A stretch of 64,000 bases of DNA. It comes from Globisporangium splendens. Its lineage: Eukaryota; Oomycota; Peronosporomycetes; Pythiales; Pythiaceae. The stretch is from positions 1 to 64,000 of the forward strand of contig VFIW01000127.1 in NCBI GenBank assembly GCA_006386115.1, given 5' to 3'. Position numbers and translations under genes: made by a program. The notes beneath the pieces are model-generated. The model saw nothing but the letters and a program-made list of their open reading frames with translations. It made no database searches and was not told the DNA's origin. Numbering within the stretch: position 1 is the first letter of the stretch; each line of letters begins with the position of its first letter. Of this stretch, positions 1-9,240 are shown one piece after another.

Positions 1-1870
1 ATGTCGCTCCAAGTCCGATCGAATATGTGGCGTCGTCATCACCTGAGCCTGGCGGTCGTTGCACTGACGCTGCTCGTGATGTGCGTCGAGGCCATCGACT
101 TCAACGCGATGGACAAAACCGTCATTGGCGTGAGCGCGCTCTCGACCTCGTCAGCTCCGTCGTCGCCGCAGTTCCACTTGAGTCTTGTCGGCACGTCCAA
201 GACGAACGCGAAGGTTGTGGACTACACGATCGACTGGATCACGTCCGCGGACGCCACAAGCTCGCAGTTGGTCTACGGCACGTCGGCGGATGCGATGACC
301 ACGCAGGTCGACGCCAAACTGGGGGGCCTTGTCGAAGAAGCCAAGGGCGAGTCCGTGAGATGCTGGTCGGCGGTCGTGCGGAACGTCTCCCCAGGAACGA
401 CAATCTACTACGCGCTCGCGGATACCGCGGCAGAAAGCAGCGCGCCAAACAGCTTCACGGTGCCGAAGGACAAGTTTACGTGGGCGGTGTTTGGTGACAT
501 TGGTGCGCCGATGCAGAAGCAAGCGTCGGGCGTTGCGCTGCCGGCGCTGAAGAATGCATTGGAGAAGGACAATGCGTACCACGGGATCTTGAACATCGGT
601 GACCTCGGGTATGAACTCGTCGGTGCCAATGGCAAGAACTACATGGACGAGTTCGAGTCAATTACGTCCAAAGTGCCGATGCAAACGACAGTTGGCAATG
701 TGCGAATATCTAGGTATATTTGGCTTGATGATGTGCACATACTGACTTTGTGCTTTTTCTTTGTTGTAGCATGAGTATCAATACGGCGCGGCTCCAGACT
801 TTGCAGTGCAGAATTACTACCGGCGGTTTGCAGGACTCACGCTTGGAGCAGGCACCGTGAGTGGCTCGTACTCAAATGAGTTTTATAGTTTCGAGTCGGG
901 CTTGGTCCATTTCGCAGTGATCAATACGGAAGTGTATGGTGACGAGGCATTTATGGCTCTCCAAGCCGATGGCGTCACGTGGAAAGCGGATGAAGATGCA
1001 CGGAAGGCTGTCGGTAGTGCGCAATCCGCGTGGCTCGCGTATGATCTGAGCCGCGTGGATCGATCGGTGACGCCGTATATCATTGTGTGCGGCCACAGAC
1101 CGCCGTTCAAGACACCGGGTCCACTGAGTGCACCGAACAATAAATTCATGAAGGAGATCATTCCCGTCATGAGCAAGTACCAAGTGGATCTCTACCTGGC
1201 TGGTCACGAGCACACGTACTTGGTGTTTGACGCTTCGGTCGTCAACGGGTTCAATGTTCCACCGATCATCATCAGCGGCAGTCCAGGCAACAATGAGTTC
1301 ATTCGTGAAGAAAAAGATCTGAAGATCGTCGGGTTCAAGTGGAAGACGCTGATTCCAAAGTACGGCTATGGCTACTTGACGGCAACGGAAGACCAACTGA
1401 GCTGGCAGTGGGGAACTGCGGCGTCCGATGGCACACACTCACCAAAGTCGACGATGTGGGACTTGCAAGACGAGATGACGTTCCCTCGACAAAAGAATTT
1501 CGCAGCATCCACGCCAGAAGGGACTCCCGTAAAACCCCCTGGTGAGCTAGCCGATGTATGGTCTGGATCCCAACCAAACGGTACGTGGTTTTATCGTGCA
1601 ACAATGTTTCTTGAAGACAGTGCTGCAGTTTGTCACTAACTCTTCATGCCTCTGCTTTGCACACTTGCAGCAACAACTGCTGGTAGTGGAGGTCGCGCAG
1701 GCTCCGACAGCACCGGCGTTTCAGGAGGAAGCTCAGCAAAGTCGGATTCAGCACGTTCGACGAGCTCACCTAATGCCACGACCCAGGCAAGTGCGGCTTC
1801 CGATAGAACCGTCCACGCTTTCAGTGCCATTGCCACGATTCCCTTGATGTTGTCCTGGTTTCTTGCTTGA
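1..1870 (+). CDS. GPI-type purple acid phosphatase (metallophosphoesterase), three exons
   Basis: A secreted phosphomonoesterase of the purple acid phosphatase family, expected to act at the cell surface or wall. Exons are 1-699, 770-1580 and 1671-1870, joined by GT-AG introns of 70 and 90 bases and giving 569 residues. The first splice restores the GNHE motif (GN at the end of exon 1, HE at the start of exon 2). The family metal ligands are visible in order: FGDIG (D166), GDLGYE (D201, Y204), GNHE (N233, H234), GHRPPF and GHEHTY. Residues about 9-31 form a signal peptide. Exon 3 adds a Ser/Gly/Thr-rich stretch and ends in a short hydrophobic tail (FSAIATIPLMLSWFLA), which fits a GPI-anchor signal. 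The window begins exactly at this ATG, so a more upstream start cannot be excluded. Family call is firm; the GPI anchor is inferred. Confidence 0.88.
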
Positions 1871-2135
1871 GAGACCGTTTTTAGTGTGTTTGCTGTTTCG
1901 CGTTGCACCATTTAAGTGATACAAGCTTGCATATATTTGGACTCAGATCCTCGCTAGCGAAGCGAGAATAGATGGCATTTTTAGTTTTGACAACCAAAGT
2001 GTACTGCTGGCAGGTTCTCCCGAATTGCTCTCTCTGCAGGCTGACTAAAACTCTTGTTTCTCTGCGACGTCTACTTGATACGAGCCAGCACTAGAGAAAT
2101 CTGCATTAGGGAATCCCTTTCTTGGCACACCACCA

Positions 2136-3056
2136 ATGGGTGCGCACGGCTCTTCGCTGATTGCCGTGGACGATCAACTCGGGGAATCGACCCCGTTCTC
2201 GTGAGAAGAACAGCAGTTTATGGTGGATCTCCTGCCAGATTTTGTTTTCTCCACGCATTCGACCAAGAACGACCATCGACCAATGATCGAGCACTGGGAC
2301 AAACTGTTCGCGCAGACCAAGCAGCCGCAGCCATCATCAGGGGGACCAACGTCGTCGCCCATGGTCGTACTCTTCGACAACTTTTACAAGTACCTGTTCG
2401 AAATGGCGCCTCAGGTCAAACCGCTCTTCCGATCGTCGATGCAGGTTCAAGGCAAAGCGCTCGTGCGGACCATCAGCTCGATCAAGAACATGCTGCAGTC
2501 TCCCGACCTCCTGACGTTTGCAGCGGATCTGGAACAGCGTCACGTGAAATACAGTATCGGACTCTCGCATTTCAATGTGTTGGGGATCACGCTGATGAAG
2601 ACACTCAAAAGTTGCTCGGAGGAGATGTGGACACCCGAGACGGAAATGGCATGGAAGCGGATCTATGGCTATGTGGCCATGATTGTTGTCATGGAGCTGT
2701 CCAAACAAACCGCAGCACCACGGAAATCCTCGCTACTGACGACGTTGAGTTCGTATCGGCGTCAATCGGGTGTCGATGTCACGTTTCATTCCCCTGACGA
2801 CAACCGACCACCTATTGAAAACACCAAAAAGAGCACTTGCCATCACACTCCACATCCAAACGCGATGTGCCCCATGAGCGGCAACAGGCTCAAAAAGATG
2901 CGCACTCACCGACGAATCGCCACCAACACCAATCATCCGACACTGCTGCCGAGTCGGATAGCGACCACCACCAGTCGAGCTACAGCCTCACGAGTTGGTC
3001 CGCCTGGGCGTTTGGGCAGCACGACAGGGCTTCGAAATACACCGTCAACTAGGTAG
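2136..3056 (+). CDS. globin-like protein with an in-frame TGA near the N-terminus
   Basis: The ORF from 2220 contains a globin-like fold region: residues about 45-165 include a helix pattern with LFEMAPQVKPLF, then RHVKYSIGLSHF, whose first H is a good candidate for the proximal haem ligand. Reading upstream in the same frame gives ATG at 2136 and a natural-looking N-terminus (MGAHGSSLIAVDDQLGESTP), cut by TGA at 2202-2204 just before EEQQFMVDLL. That TGA is a single C-to-T change from CGA, so either the gene now starts at Met 2220 or it is a recent pseudogene. The C-terminal third after about 2780 is low in complexity and open in two frames (ends 3056 and 3052), so a frameshift near 2880 is possible. 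The globin assignment is from motif and spacing only. Confidence 0.62.
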
Positions 3057-3224
3057 ACACCACATGCTAATAACTTCATATCGACAACTCCATGCATGCT
3101 TTTTGGGAATTGGAAGCAGTAATTTTGCTTCTATTAATTAGCTTGGCATTGTTTTGGAGATCTGGGTTTCCAAAAAGCATATCAAAGTCGTCACAAGTTA
3201 GACATTTCTGTTGTATGATAAATG

Positions 3225-4540
3225 TACTCATCTCAGAACGCACCACAACTGGAAAGAGCTTCCGGCTGGAAGCCAACCGACTCTCCATGTGGAACTATGA
3301 GAAAGCTGATCTATCCTGCTCGAATCCCGAATGCTCCCAAGTTGTCCAATCTTCTGTTCAACATCTATTCTGGGAGTGTCCGAAAGCCAAACTGGTGTGG
3401 AACTACTTTTATGCGCTATGGGCGAAGATCGGAATCACTCCTGGTCACGACCCCGCAATCTGGATCTTCAGTCTGGATATACCAGATACTCCAAGGCATG
3501 CATGGACCACGATCAAGAGACACATTATCGGACACAAGTTCTCCAATGAACATCTCCAAGATCATCTCTATCCCGTCGCACACACGCTGTGGCGATATAT
3601 GAGCGCGTCGCTCATACAAGCCATTTGGTGTGCGCATCTGCGACGCATGGATTCGGATACAATCGAATCGACTGCTGAGATGGCGATCATGATGACCAGA
3701 TTAGAGGCAGGAATGCGAAACCCCACACGACTCGCTGAAGCGCAAGCTGGAGACTCTGACGGTCACACGGTTGCAGCAGTTCTCAAGGCATATGTCGACT
3801 GCTTTCTCAGCCAAACCGACGCCATCCCATTGACTCCAAGTGATACTCGCGGCGTTTACCTGTTGTTTTTCGATGGTGGATCACGCGGCAATCCAGGACA
3901 AGGAGGGACTGGATCCATTATCGTGCGTGTCCATAAGGACTCGCACACAGCCAGTTTAATTTGGGCCGCCAGCATGGCCAATAGCAGGAAGGACACGACC
4001 AACAACTTTGCCGAGTACTGAGGTCTCATACACGGACTCCGAGAAGCCCAACGCAGTCACTTCGAACCGTTGTACGTGATTGGAGACAGTGCGCTCATTA
4101 TCTCCCAACAGCGAATGCATCGGTCCCCTCGACAGCACCGATTGGCACGTTTATACCAGACAAGTCGACGACTCGAGGATTGCATCGACATCCGAGGATG
4201 GTACCATCACTACCGTGCCTTCAACAAGATGGCGGACTCAGCCGCCAACCTAGCCATGGATACCAGAACCTCAACGCAGGTTCACTTCCCAACTCATCGA
4301 GCTGCTTTCAACAATCTCACCCATGATCTTGACAACGACGTCATGCATTGGCTTGTGCGAAGTTTGGATGACCCAAGGTCATTGGACAACACAAGGCAGC
4401 CTCACATAGGACCAAGAGAACATGCCATCCTGGTCAAAGATTATTTAGAATTCAGAAGTGATCTATTGCAATCCGCGCTATAGACACATTTACACTCCTA
4501 GATGAAATTCGTAATGAAGATTAGGTAGGAGAATGGATAT
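3225..4540 (+). pseudogene. 5'-truncated LINE: zf-RVT and RNase H end of a non-LTR retrotransposon pol
   Basis: Only the C-terminal part of a LINE pol remains. A zf-RVT-like segment (SCSNPECSQ...HLFWECPKAKLVW) is followed by an RNase H domain. The RNase H residues can be followed through DGGSRGNPGQGG (D), NNFAEY (E), VIGDSAL (D) and FNKMADSAANLA (D). The frame is stopped by TGA at 4019-4021, where the domain expects Arg (NNFAEY then GLIHGLREA in the same frame); CGA to TGA would explain it. After that the frame stays open to 4483. No reverse transcriptase core is present, so this is a dead insertion. The 5' boundary near 3225 is approximate and I could not find a convincing target-site duplication. 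Confidence 0.75.
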
Positions 4541-5160
4541 TGTAGGTCACGACGATGAACCTAAATACACCTCACCTTATAAACATAAACATTAACAACC
4601 GGAAAGAGCAAATATGTGTGTGTTTGCTTGGGGGGAACATTGTCGACGATTTTAGCAAAACAATCAGAGCCTTTCTTCGCTTGCAGCGAGTCGGATGCTT
4701 ATCTGCTGGATCGTCTGTTGGACAACAAGTTATTTCAAAAACAAACTCAGGGTTTAGCCCCAAGCGATTGCATACCCGGGCAAGACCTCGGACATGCAAT
4801 CGCTTTGGGCTGAACCTGGACTTGCAATTGACAGCACCACATTAAAAGCGCTGCAATAGAGAGGTTTCGCAGTTGTCCTTATCCGCAGAGCAAAAAAATC
4901 GCAGCAATGGTAAAGTGTGGAACGCGGCAAACAAATGTTTCGCAGAGTTCTTTTCCTGCGCCTTTAAAACGATACCAGTTGATTCAACTCCTTGCAAATA
5001 GAAATCTCGATCTTTTTGCCGCTCTTCGGCTCGTTGCACCTCCTCCAACTCTCTGGTTTCTCTTTTACCCGCCTACTCTTTTTCTGTGAGCCTTAATAAA
5101 CACTGAGATCGTCTTCCTTGCGTTTTTCGTTGGTGTATCGCCTTCGTCACGTAGGCGCTC
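4541..5160. other. stretch with no recognisable gene
   Basis: Between a LINE remnant and an LTR fragment. ORFs here are short and without domain-like features. I see no RNA gene or clear repeat unit. Confidence 0.4.
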
Positions 5161-5244
5161 TGTAACGGGAATGTCCGTTACATGGCGTACACGTGCGTTG
5201 AGGAAGCGCAGATGAGAGGACGGACACAGCGTTACCTCTGTAAG
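5161..5244. repeat. LTR fragment (family D), left end only
   Basis: Begins with a self-complementary terminus, TGTAACGG then six bases then CCGTTACA. About 80 bases match the start of the longer fragment at 53889 (both contain GGCGTACACGTGCGTTGAGG followed by AAGCGCAG). Its right side runs directly into the truncated Gypsy B sequence at 5245. Confidence 0.6.
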
Positions 5245-5768
5245 TAATGGGCTAAGGCTGCCTTTTTTTTTTGGAATTGTCTCGATTACCGATTTAGACA
5301 GGTGAGAACTCAACTGCAGGAGATAAATAAATGGGCTCGACAGCTGAGTATGATGGTTACGAAGTGTGGTGTGGGGGTACCTGGGAGCCTTGGACAAGCG
5401 CAATGTTGTGAAGCTTCTGAATCTTGAGCATGTTGCTTCTGGGATTGAAGAAGGATCCAAAGTGTTGGGATCGCCGGAGTTGAGTGATGATACACTGTAG
5501 GTCTGCATACGATGGAGATTGGGTTCCATCGCAGTTAGCGCGACGGAGGAGAGAGCGAATGTGCGCCGAGAACGTAACAAAAATGCGGAGCTCGATGAAC
5601 TGTGGAGAGGTTGGTTGCGCGTTCCGAAACACAACTGCGTTCCTGTCTGTCCAGACAGTGTGCAGTGTGATGGCAGAGATAACGCTCCACAAAGTCACAA
5701 TTGCTTCGTTCTTGTGTTCCCAATCTTGTCGTAGCTGTCTCGTGAACGGTTAATGGGCTAAGGCTGCC
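5245..5768 (-). mobile_element. 5'-truncated LINE insertion with poly(A) tail and 18-base target duplication
   Basis: The insert is 5263-5750. It is flanked by perfect 18-base direct repeats TAATGGGCTAAGGCTGCC at 5245-5262 and 5751-5768. On the plus strand it begins with a run of T, the poly(A) tail of a minus-strand element. It encodes on the minus strand the end of a LINE pol (TLHTVWTDRNAVVF, similar in pattern to LHFVWSDRNRCLF in the fragment at 59461). The insertion lies in the protease-side remnant of Gypsy B. This is a complete, textbook target-primed insertion of a severely truncated copy. Confidence 0.85.
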
Positions 5769-7492
5769 ATCACATGCAACGTGGCTCTTTGTGTGTACCA
5801 CACACAGTCTTTTTCTGGCGCCTGACTGCTCCACCTCCGTTCGTCGTCTTCAAAATGGGTACCACTTGTGAACATGGGGGCCATCGCACACCGCAATATC
5901 ACAAGGGCCATCTGGGATCTCTTCCACAGATGTATACACCCATACCACTTCATCCGTTGTTGTGCAGCACAAGTCAACATCTCGTGACTTGCCAACGGAG
6001 ATCTTCATATTCATCCAGTCAATGCTAGGTTGATAACGCTTCAACCATGGCATTCCCAGGATGATGTCAAACTTGTCATCGAGGTCGAGTAAAATGAACT
6101 CGCCTTCACCTCGGAAATCTTCACACTTGATTGCCAAGCGCACCACGCGCTTCGGCATCTTCACAGTTGACCCATTTGCCAACCGGATAATCATTGTCTT
6201 CTCTTCGTTCGCATCAGGCACGAAGACACCATGCCTGACGATCACTTCATTTCGAACAAAGCTGTTCGACGCACCAGTGTCAACCAAAGCTCGTAGAGGC
6301 GTTGCAATACCGTCTACATGAACTTTGTGAACGATCAAACTTGACGTTCGACTGACACTCTTCTCACTCATAGTGGAAACTGCGTGTGCTTGATGCACAT
6401 AGGGGCCAGAGTCCTGTGTCTCCACAACGTCCACAGTCCTCTTTTCCGGGCCAGTAGGAGGCCCCGCCCCTACTATCCATTCCCGTTTTTTGGCCCAGGT
6501 GACCGCTCGAACCGACGACCGTAAGAACGATCGTGGTTGTTCGAACGAGCACCTTGTGTCGTTTGCCGACCTGGCAAAGACACCTTGCAGTTCCGAGCAA
6601 TGTGACCCGGCTTCCCGCAACGGAAACACTTCCCATCGTTGCGAGGACGCTCATTTCCAGGCGTGGAAATGTACGAGATGTCCATGGGCTCGGGACCATC
6701 ATGCACGACATTTGATTGCCGCATTGGTCTCGACGCAAACCCATGGAACTTTGCTTGCTTGATGCTGAACTCTTCTTGCATCGCGCGCTCAATGGCTTCA
6801 TCCAGCGTCTTGGGGTACTCGCGGAACAGTTGGTTCCGAATCGGACCATCGTTCAGACCCGTCATGAACGTCACGACTTGCGTCGGAACGTCAATCGGCT
6901 CGTCAACGATGCTCGATACCAAGTAACGAGCACGTTGTTCATACGAGTGAAGGTCGAAACGGCCTTGACGAAGCTTGAGGAACTCGGCGCGCGCACGGAA
7001 CTCACTCTGTGGAGGTTCAAACGCCTTCTTGAGTTTGGTCTTGAAGTGGTCGTAGCTGGGGAAGCAGTTTAGATCGGCTAAACGCTTGCCATACGCCCAG
7101 CTCTTCGCACGACCCGCAAGGTTGGACATCGCGAACAACACTTGCTGCGAAGGGTCTCGCAGTTGTCTTGCAGTGATGACTGCATCCAACTCGACGAACC
7201 ATCGTGAGAGAGGCTCGCTCTCTCCGCCGCGATACGAAGAGACGTCAAGCTTCAGTGGCACCGTCCTGAGTGAGGAAACAGGGGTTGCGACCTGCTTCAG
7301 GGAGGACATGATCTCGTGGTGCATGAAACTGACCACCGCACTCTTCTGGTCCTCCGGAGACGCCGACCGAAGCAGGCTGACCACGGCAGCCTCTCCGATG
7401 ACATCTCGCATGCGCTCAAGCGCCATCCACTCATGAGAAGACAGATGAGGGAAACCCTCAATAGTCAACTCGACAGTTTCCGGTACTGCTGG
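5769..7492 (-). pseudogene. Gypsy family B gag and protease (truncated, split by element A)
   Basis: Reads on the minus strand from 7492 down. The gag has a retrotransposon gag core (LSRWFVELDAVI, FREYPKTLDEAIERAMQEEF) and a CCHC zinc knuckle (CFRCGKPGHIARNC), ending at 6473. Pol follows in the -1 frame with an aspartic protease (ALVDTGASNSF, then ILGMPWLKRYQPSIDW). Pol is lost after about 5769, where the LINE insertion and an LTR fragment take over. The gag N-terminus lies on the far side of element A: removing 7493-16012 joins GPAV at 16013 to PETVELTIEG at 7492 in frame, with a start at 16039 (or 16117). Reverse transcriptase and integrase are missing, so this copy is dead. Confidence 0.83.
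6453..6491 (-). promoter_or_regulatory. -1 ribosomal frameshift signal, Gypsy B gag/pol
   Basis: On the minus strand the slippery heptamer A AAA AAC (6491-6485) sits in the gag reading phase (cca aaa aac), shortly before the gag TAG. About 10 bases later comes a hairpin at 6475-6453: AGTAGG and CCTACT pair, then GGC with GCC around a GGG loop, with one bulged base. The gag stop is beside or in the stem. Protease is encoded in the -1 frame as this requires. Confidence 0.75.
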
Positions 7493-7984
7493 TGTAACGG
7501 GGTTACACTGTAACATGGTTACGCACTTGTGTTGTGCCACACAACCAAACCGAACCATGAGGTTCGTCGTACTTGCTCGAACCTTCACGGTGGAGCCGGC
7601 AGCCAGTCTGAGTGACGGCGCCTCCGATTGGATATAATTGAACATGCATTTCATCCAATCACATAAGACAACTAGTGTTAGTCTTTCATAGCCACTCATT
7701 GCCCCATGGGGAGTAATTACACTTGAGATTGCTATTGTTCATAGTTACATAAAGATAATCCAGGTTGTTCTACAGTGGGCAACCTCCAACAGATAAACAG
7801 TTCCATTTTTACCGTTAACTGAGTCTTTGGTTATCGACGGTTACTCTATAGAGACCTATAGATAACCGATTGTTGCACTGCAGGAAGCAGGCAACCGCTC
7901 TCGGAACAGAGTCCTTGAGAGAAGCGTTGAATGCGCTTCCTCACACACGTACCGTGCTGCGTAACTCGGAAGTGTCCGGTTACA
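7493..7984 (+). repeat. 5' LTR of Gypsy A (family A LTR with a 42-base deletion)
   Basis: Starts TGTAACGGGG and ends CCGGTTACA. Compared with the 3' LTR it lacks about 42 bases after the first ACCGAACC; the missing stretch ends in a second ACCGAACC, so the deletion occurred between 8-base direct repeats. Confidence 0.92.
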
Positions 7985-8056
7985 ACTGGTAGCACTAGTA
8001 ATCAATCTACGACCCGGCAGAGGTGACTGCCTGAATCGCTTCCTCAAGGATTCATC

Positions 8057-9217
8057 ATGGCGTCAATTGACCCTGCGCAGTTCCCGCACCTCTCGGCTGA
8101 GCACCGGAGTGTGCTGACCCGAATGGCACAAGCGCTAGGCGACCAAGTCGCTCTAGACGTGCTCTCGGCGTCGCCGGAACAGCAAATCTTTCGACTCGAG
8201 CAGTTCGAGAACTTCTCGAACGCTCAGCGCCTCGAAGGAGAGCGAAGTGCGCAAGCACAAATGCAAGCCACCGCAAGCTGGACCGCAGAGATGCTGCGCT
8301 CAGCTGCTGAGTCGCGCGAAGCGCTCGAGCGAGTGGTTTCTGTGGTTGCTGGTGCAGCCACGTCTTTGTCGAGTGCGGTTTCTGCGCCTCAGACACCCGC
8401 GTCCCAAACTCCCCGCCCAAGAGCTGTCAAGATCGACGCTCCGAAATTCGATGGTGCGGATGGCGACAAGCTCATCCACTGGCTGCTCGCCGTGGAGCGT
8501 TGCGCCAAGGCTCAGCTCATCGACAGCAACGAGCAGATGGTGTCTTACGCCATCTCGAACCTGCGCGGTCGAGCGTCGGAATGGGCATTCTCGACGTTGC
8601 TCGCCGATGAGTGTGCATTCGACACGTGGGATATTTTCCGTGCGAAAATCACCGCCATGTATCAGCCTCCGAACAACGAAGTGCTGTTGCAAGGTCGTTT
8701 CTTCTCCTTGAAACAAGGGAAGCTCTCGCTGGAACGATACATCCAGGAGATGAGAAGCCTGTGCGCGGCGATCACGACCAGCCCTTTGCCTGAGTCTGTG
8801 AAAGTGCCTGCGTTTCTCAACGGACTCAACAGTGGACCAGCGCGTCAGGAGTTGTACCGACGCTTGCCGGCCACGATGGAAGATGCGATCCGCATTGCGC
8901 TCGTTGAGCAGCAATCGTTCAGAGTCAGCCGACCTGATTGGAACGCTGGCCGCCACAACGGTGCGCATCACAGCCATCGAGCAGTCACGAATGAGCGGCG
9001 CTTCCATGGTCCGACGCCAATGGATCTCAGTAGCGCCGAAGTGACCTGCTTTAATTGTGGCAAGCGAGGACACTATCAGTCGAAGTGTCCCGCTCCAAGG
9101 CAGTCCGCTCCTCGCACTGGAAATCAGGCGAGAGACTACCAACCGCCGCGCGGTAACCACGCTCATCGAGGTGGCAGATCCGCTGCGGCAAGAAAGGGAA
9201 ACGGAACGTCTCAGTAG
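8057..9217 (+). CDS. Gypsy A Gag polyprotein
   Basis: A 386-residue capsid/nucleocapsid precursor that packages the element RNA. The retrotransposon gag core spans about residues 120-290 (KFDGADGDKLIHWLLAVERC ... SLKQGKLSLERYIQEM). A CCHC zinc knuckle CFNCGKRGHYQSKC follows near residue 335, then a basic tail. Start ATG 8057 is about 70 bases after the primer-binding site. The frame is intact, unlike pol. Gag ends with TAG at 9215-9217 inside the frameshift hairpin. It is nearly identical by eye to the gag of A' on the other strand (25363-26523), which has the same length. Confidence 0.9.
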   Translation: MASIDPAQFPHLSAEHRSVLTRMAQALGDQVALDVLSASPEQQIFRLEQFENFSNAQRLEGERSAQAQMQATASWTAEMLRSAAESREALERVVSVVAGAATSLSSAVSAPQTPASQTPRPRAVKIDAPKFDGADGDKLIHWLLAVERCAKAQLIDSNEQMVSYAISNLRGRASEWAFSTLLADECAFDTWDIFRAKITAMYQPPNNEVLLQGRFFSLKQGKLSLERYIQEMRSLCAAITTSPLPESVKVPAFLNGLNSGPARQELYRRLPATMEDAIRIALVEQQSFRVSRPDWNAGRHNGAHHSHRAVTNERRFHGPTPMDLSSAEVTCFNCGKRGHYQSKCPAPRQSAPRTGNQARDYQPPRGNHAHRGGRSAAARKGNGTSQ

Positions 9218-9240
9218 AAGCGGGACGCTCTACTGAGACG
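9196..9240 (+). promoter_or_regulatory. -1 ribosomal frameshift signal, Gypsy A gag/pol
   Basis: Slippery heptamer G GGA AAC at 9196-9202 in gag phase (aag gga aac). After 4 bases a 12-bp stem forms between 9207-9218 (CGTCTCAGTAGA) and 9229-9240 (TCTACTGAGACG), topped by GCG/CGC and a GGA loop with one bulged A. The gag stop TAG (9215-9217) is inside the stem. Pol is open in the -1 frame across this site and on to protease. Confidence 0.85.

Noticed and set aside
2202..2204. An alternative genetic code (TGA as Arg, TAG as Gln)
   Set aside because: Most intact genes here end properly in TGA, TAG or TAA (phosphatase TGA, eL28 TAA, zinc-finger gene TGA, GatA and others), so the stops are real stops.
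4842..5634. Several 60-190 residue minus-strand ORFs
   Set aside because: They run across the LTR fragment and LINE poly(A) in wrong frames; no domain evidence.
6473..7699. A single 408-residue Gypsy gag ORF on the minus strand
   Set aside because: Everything above 7492 is the LTR of inserted element A. The true gag N-terminus is at 16013-16117.
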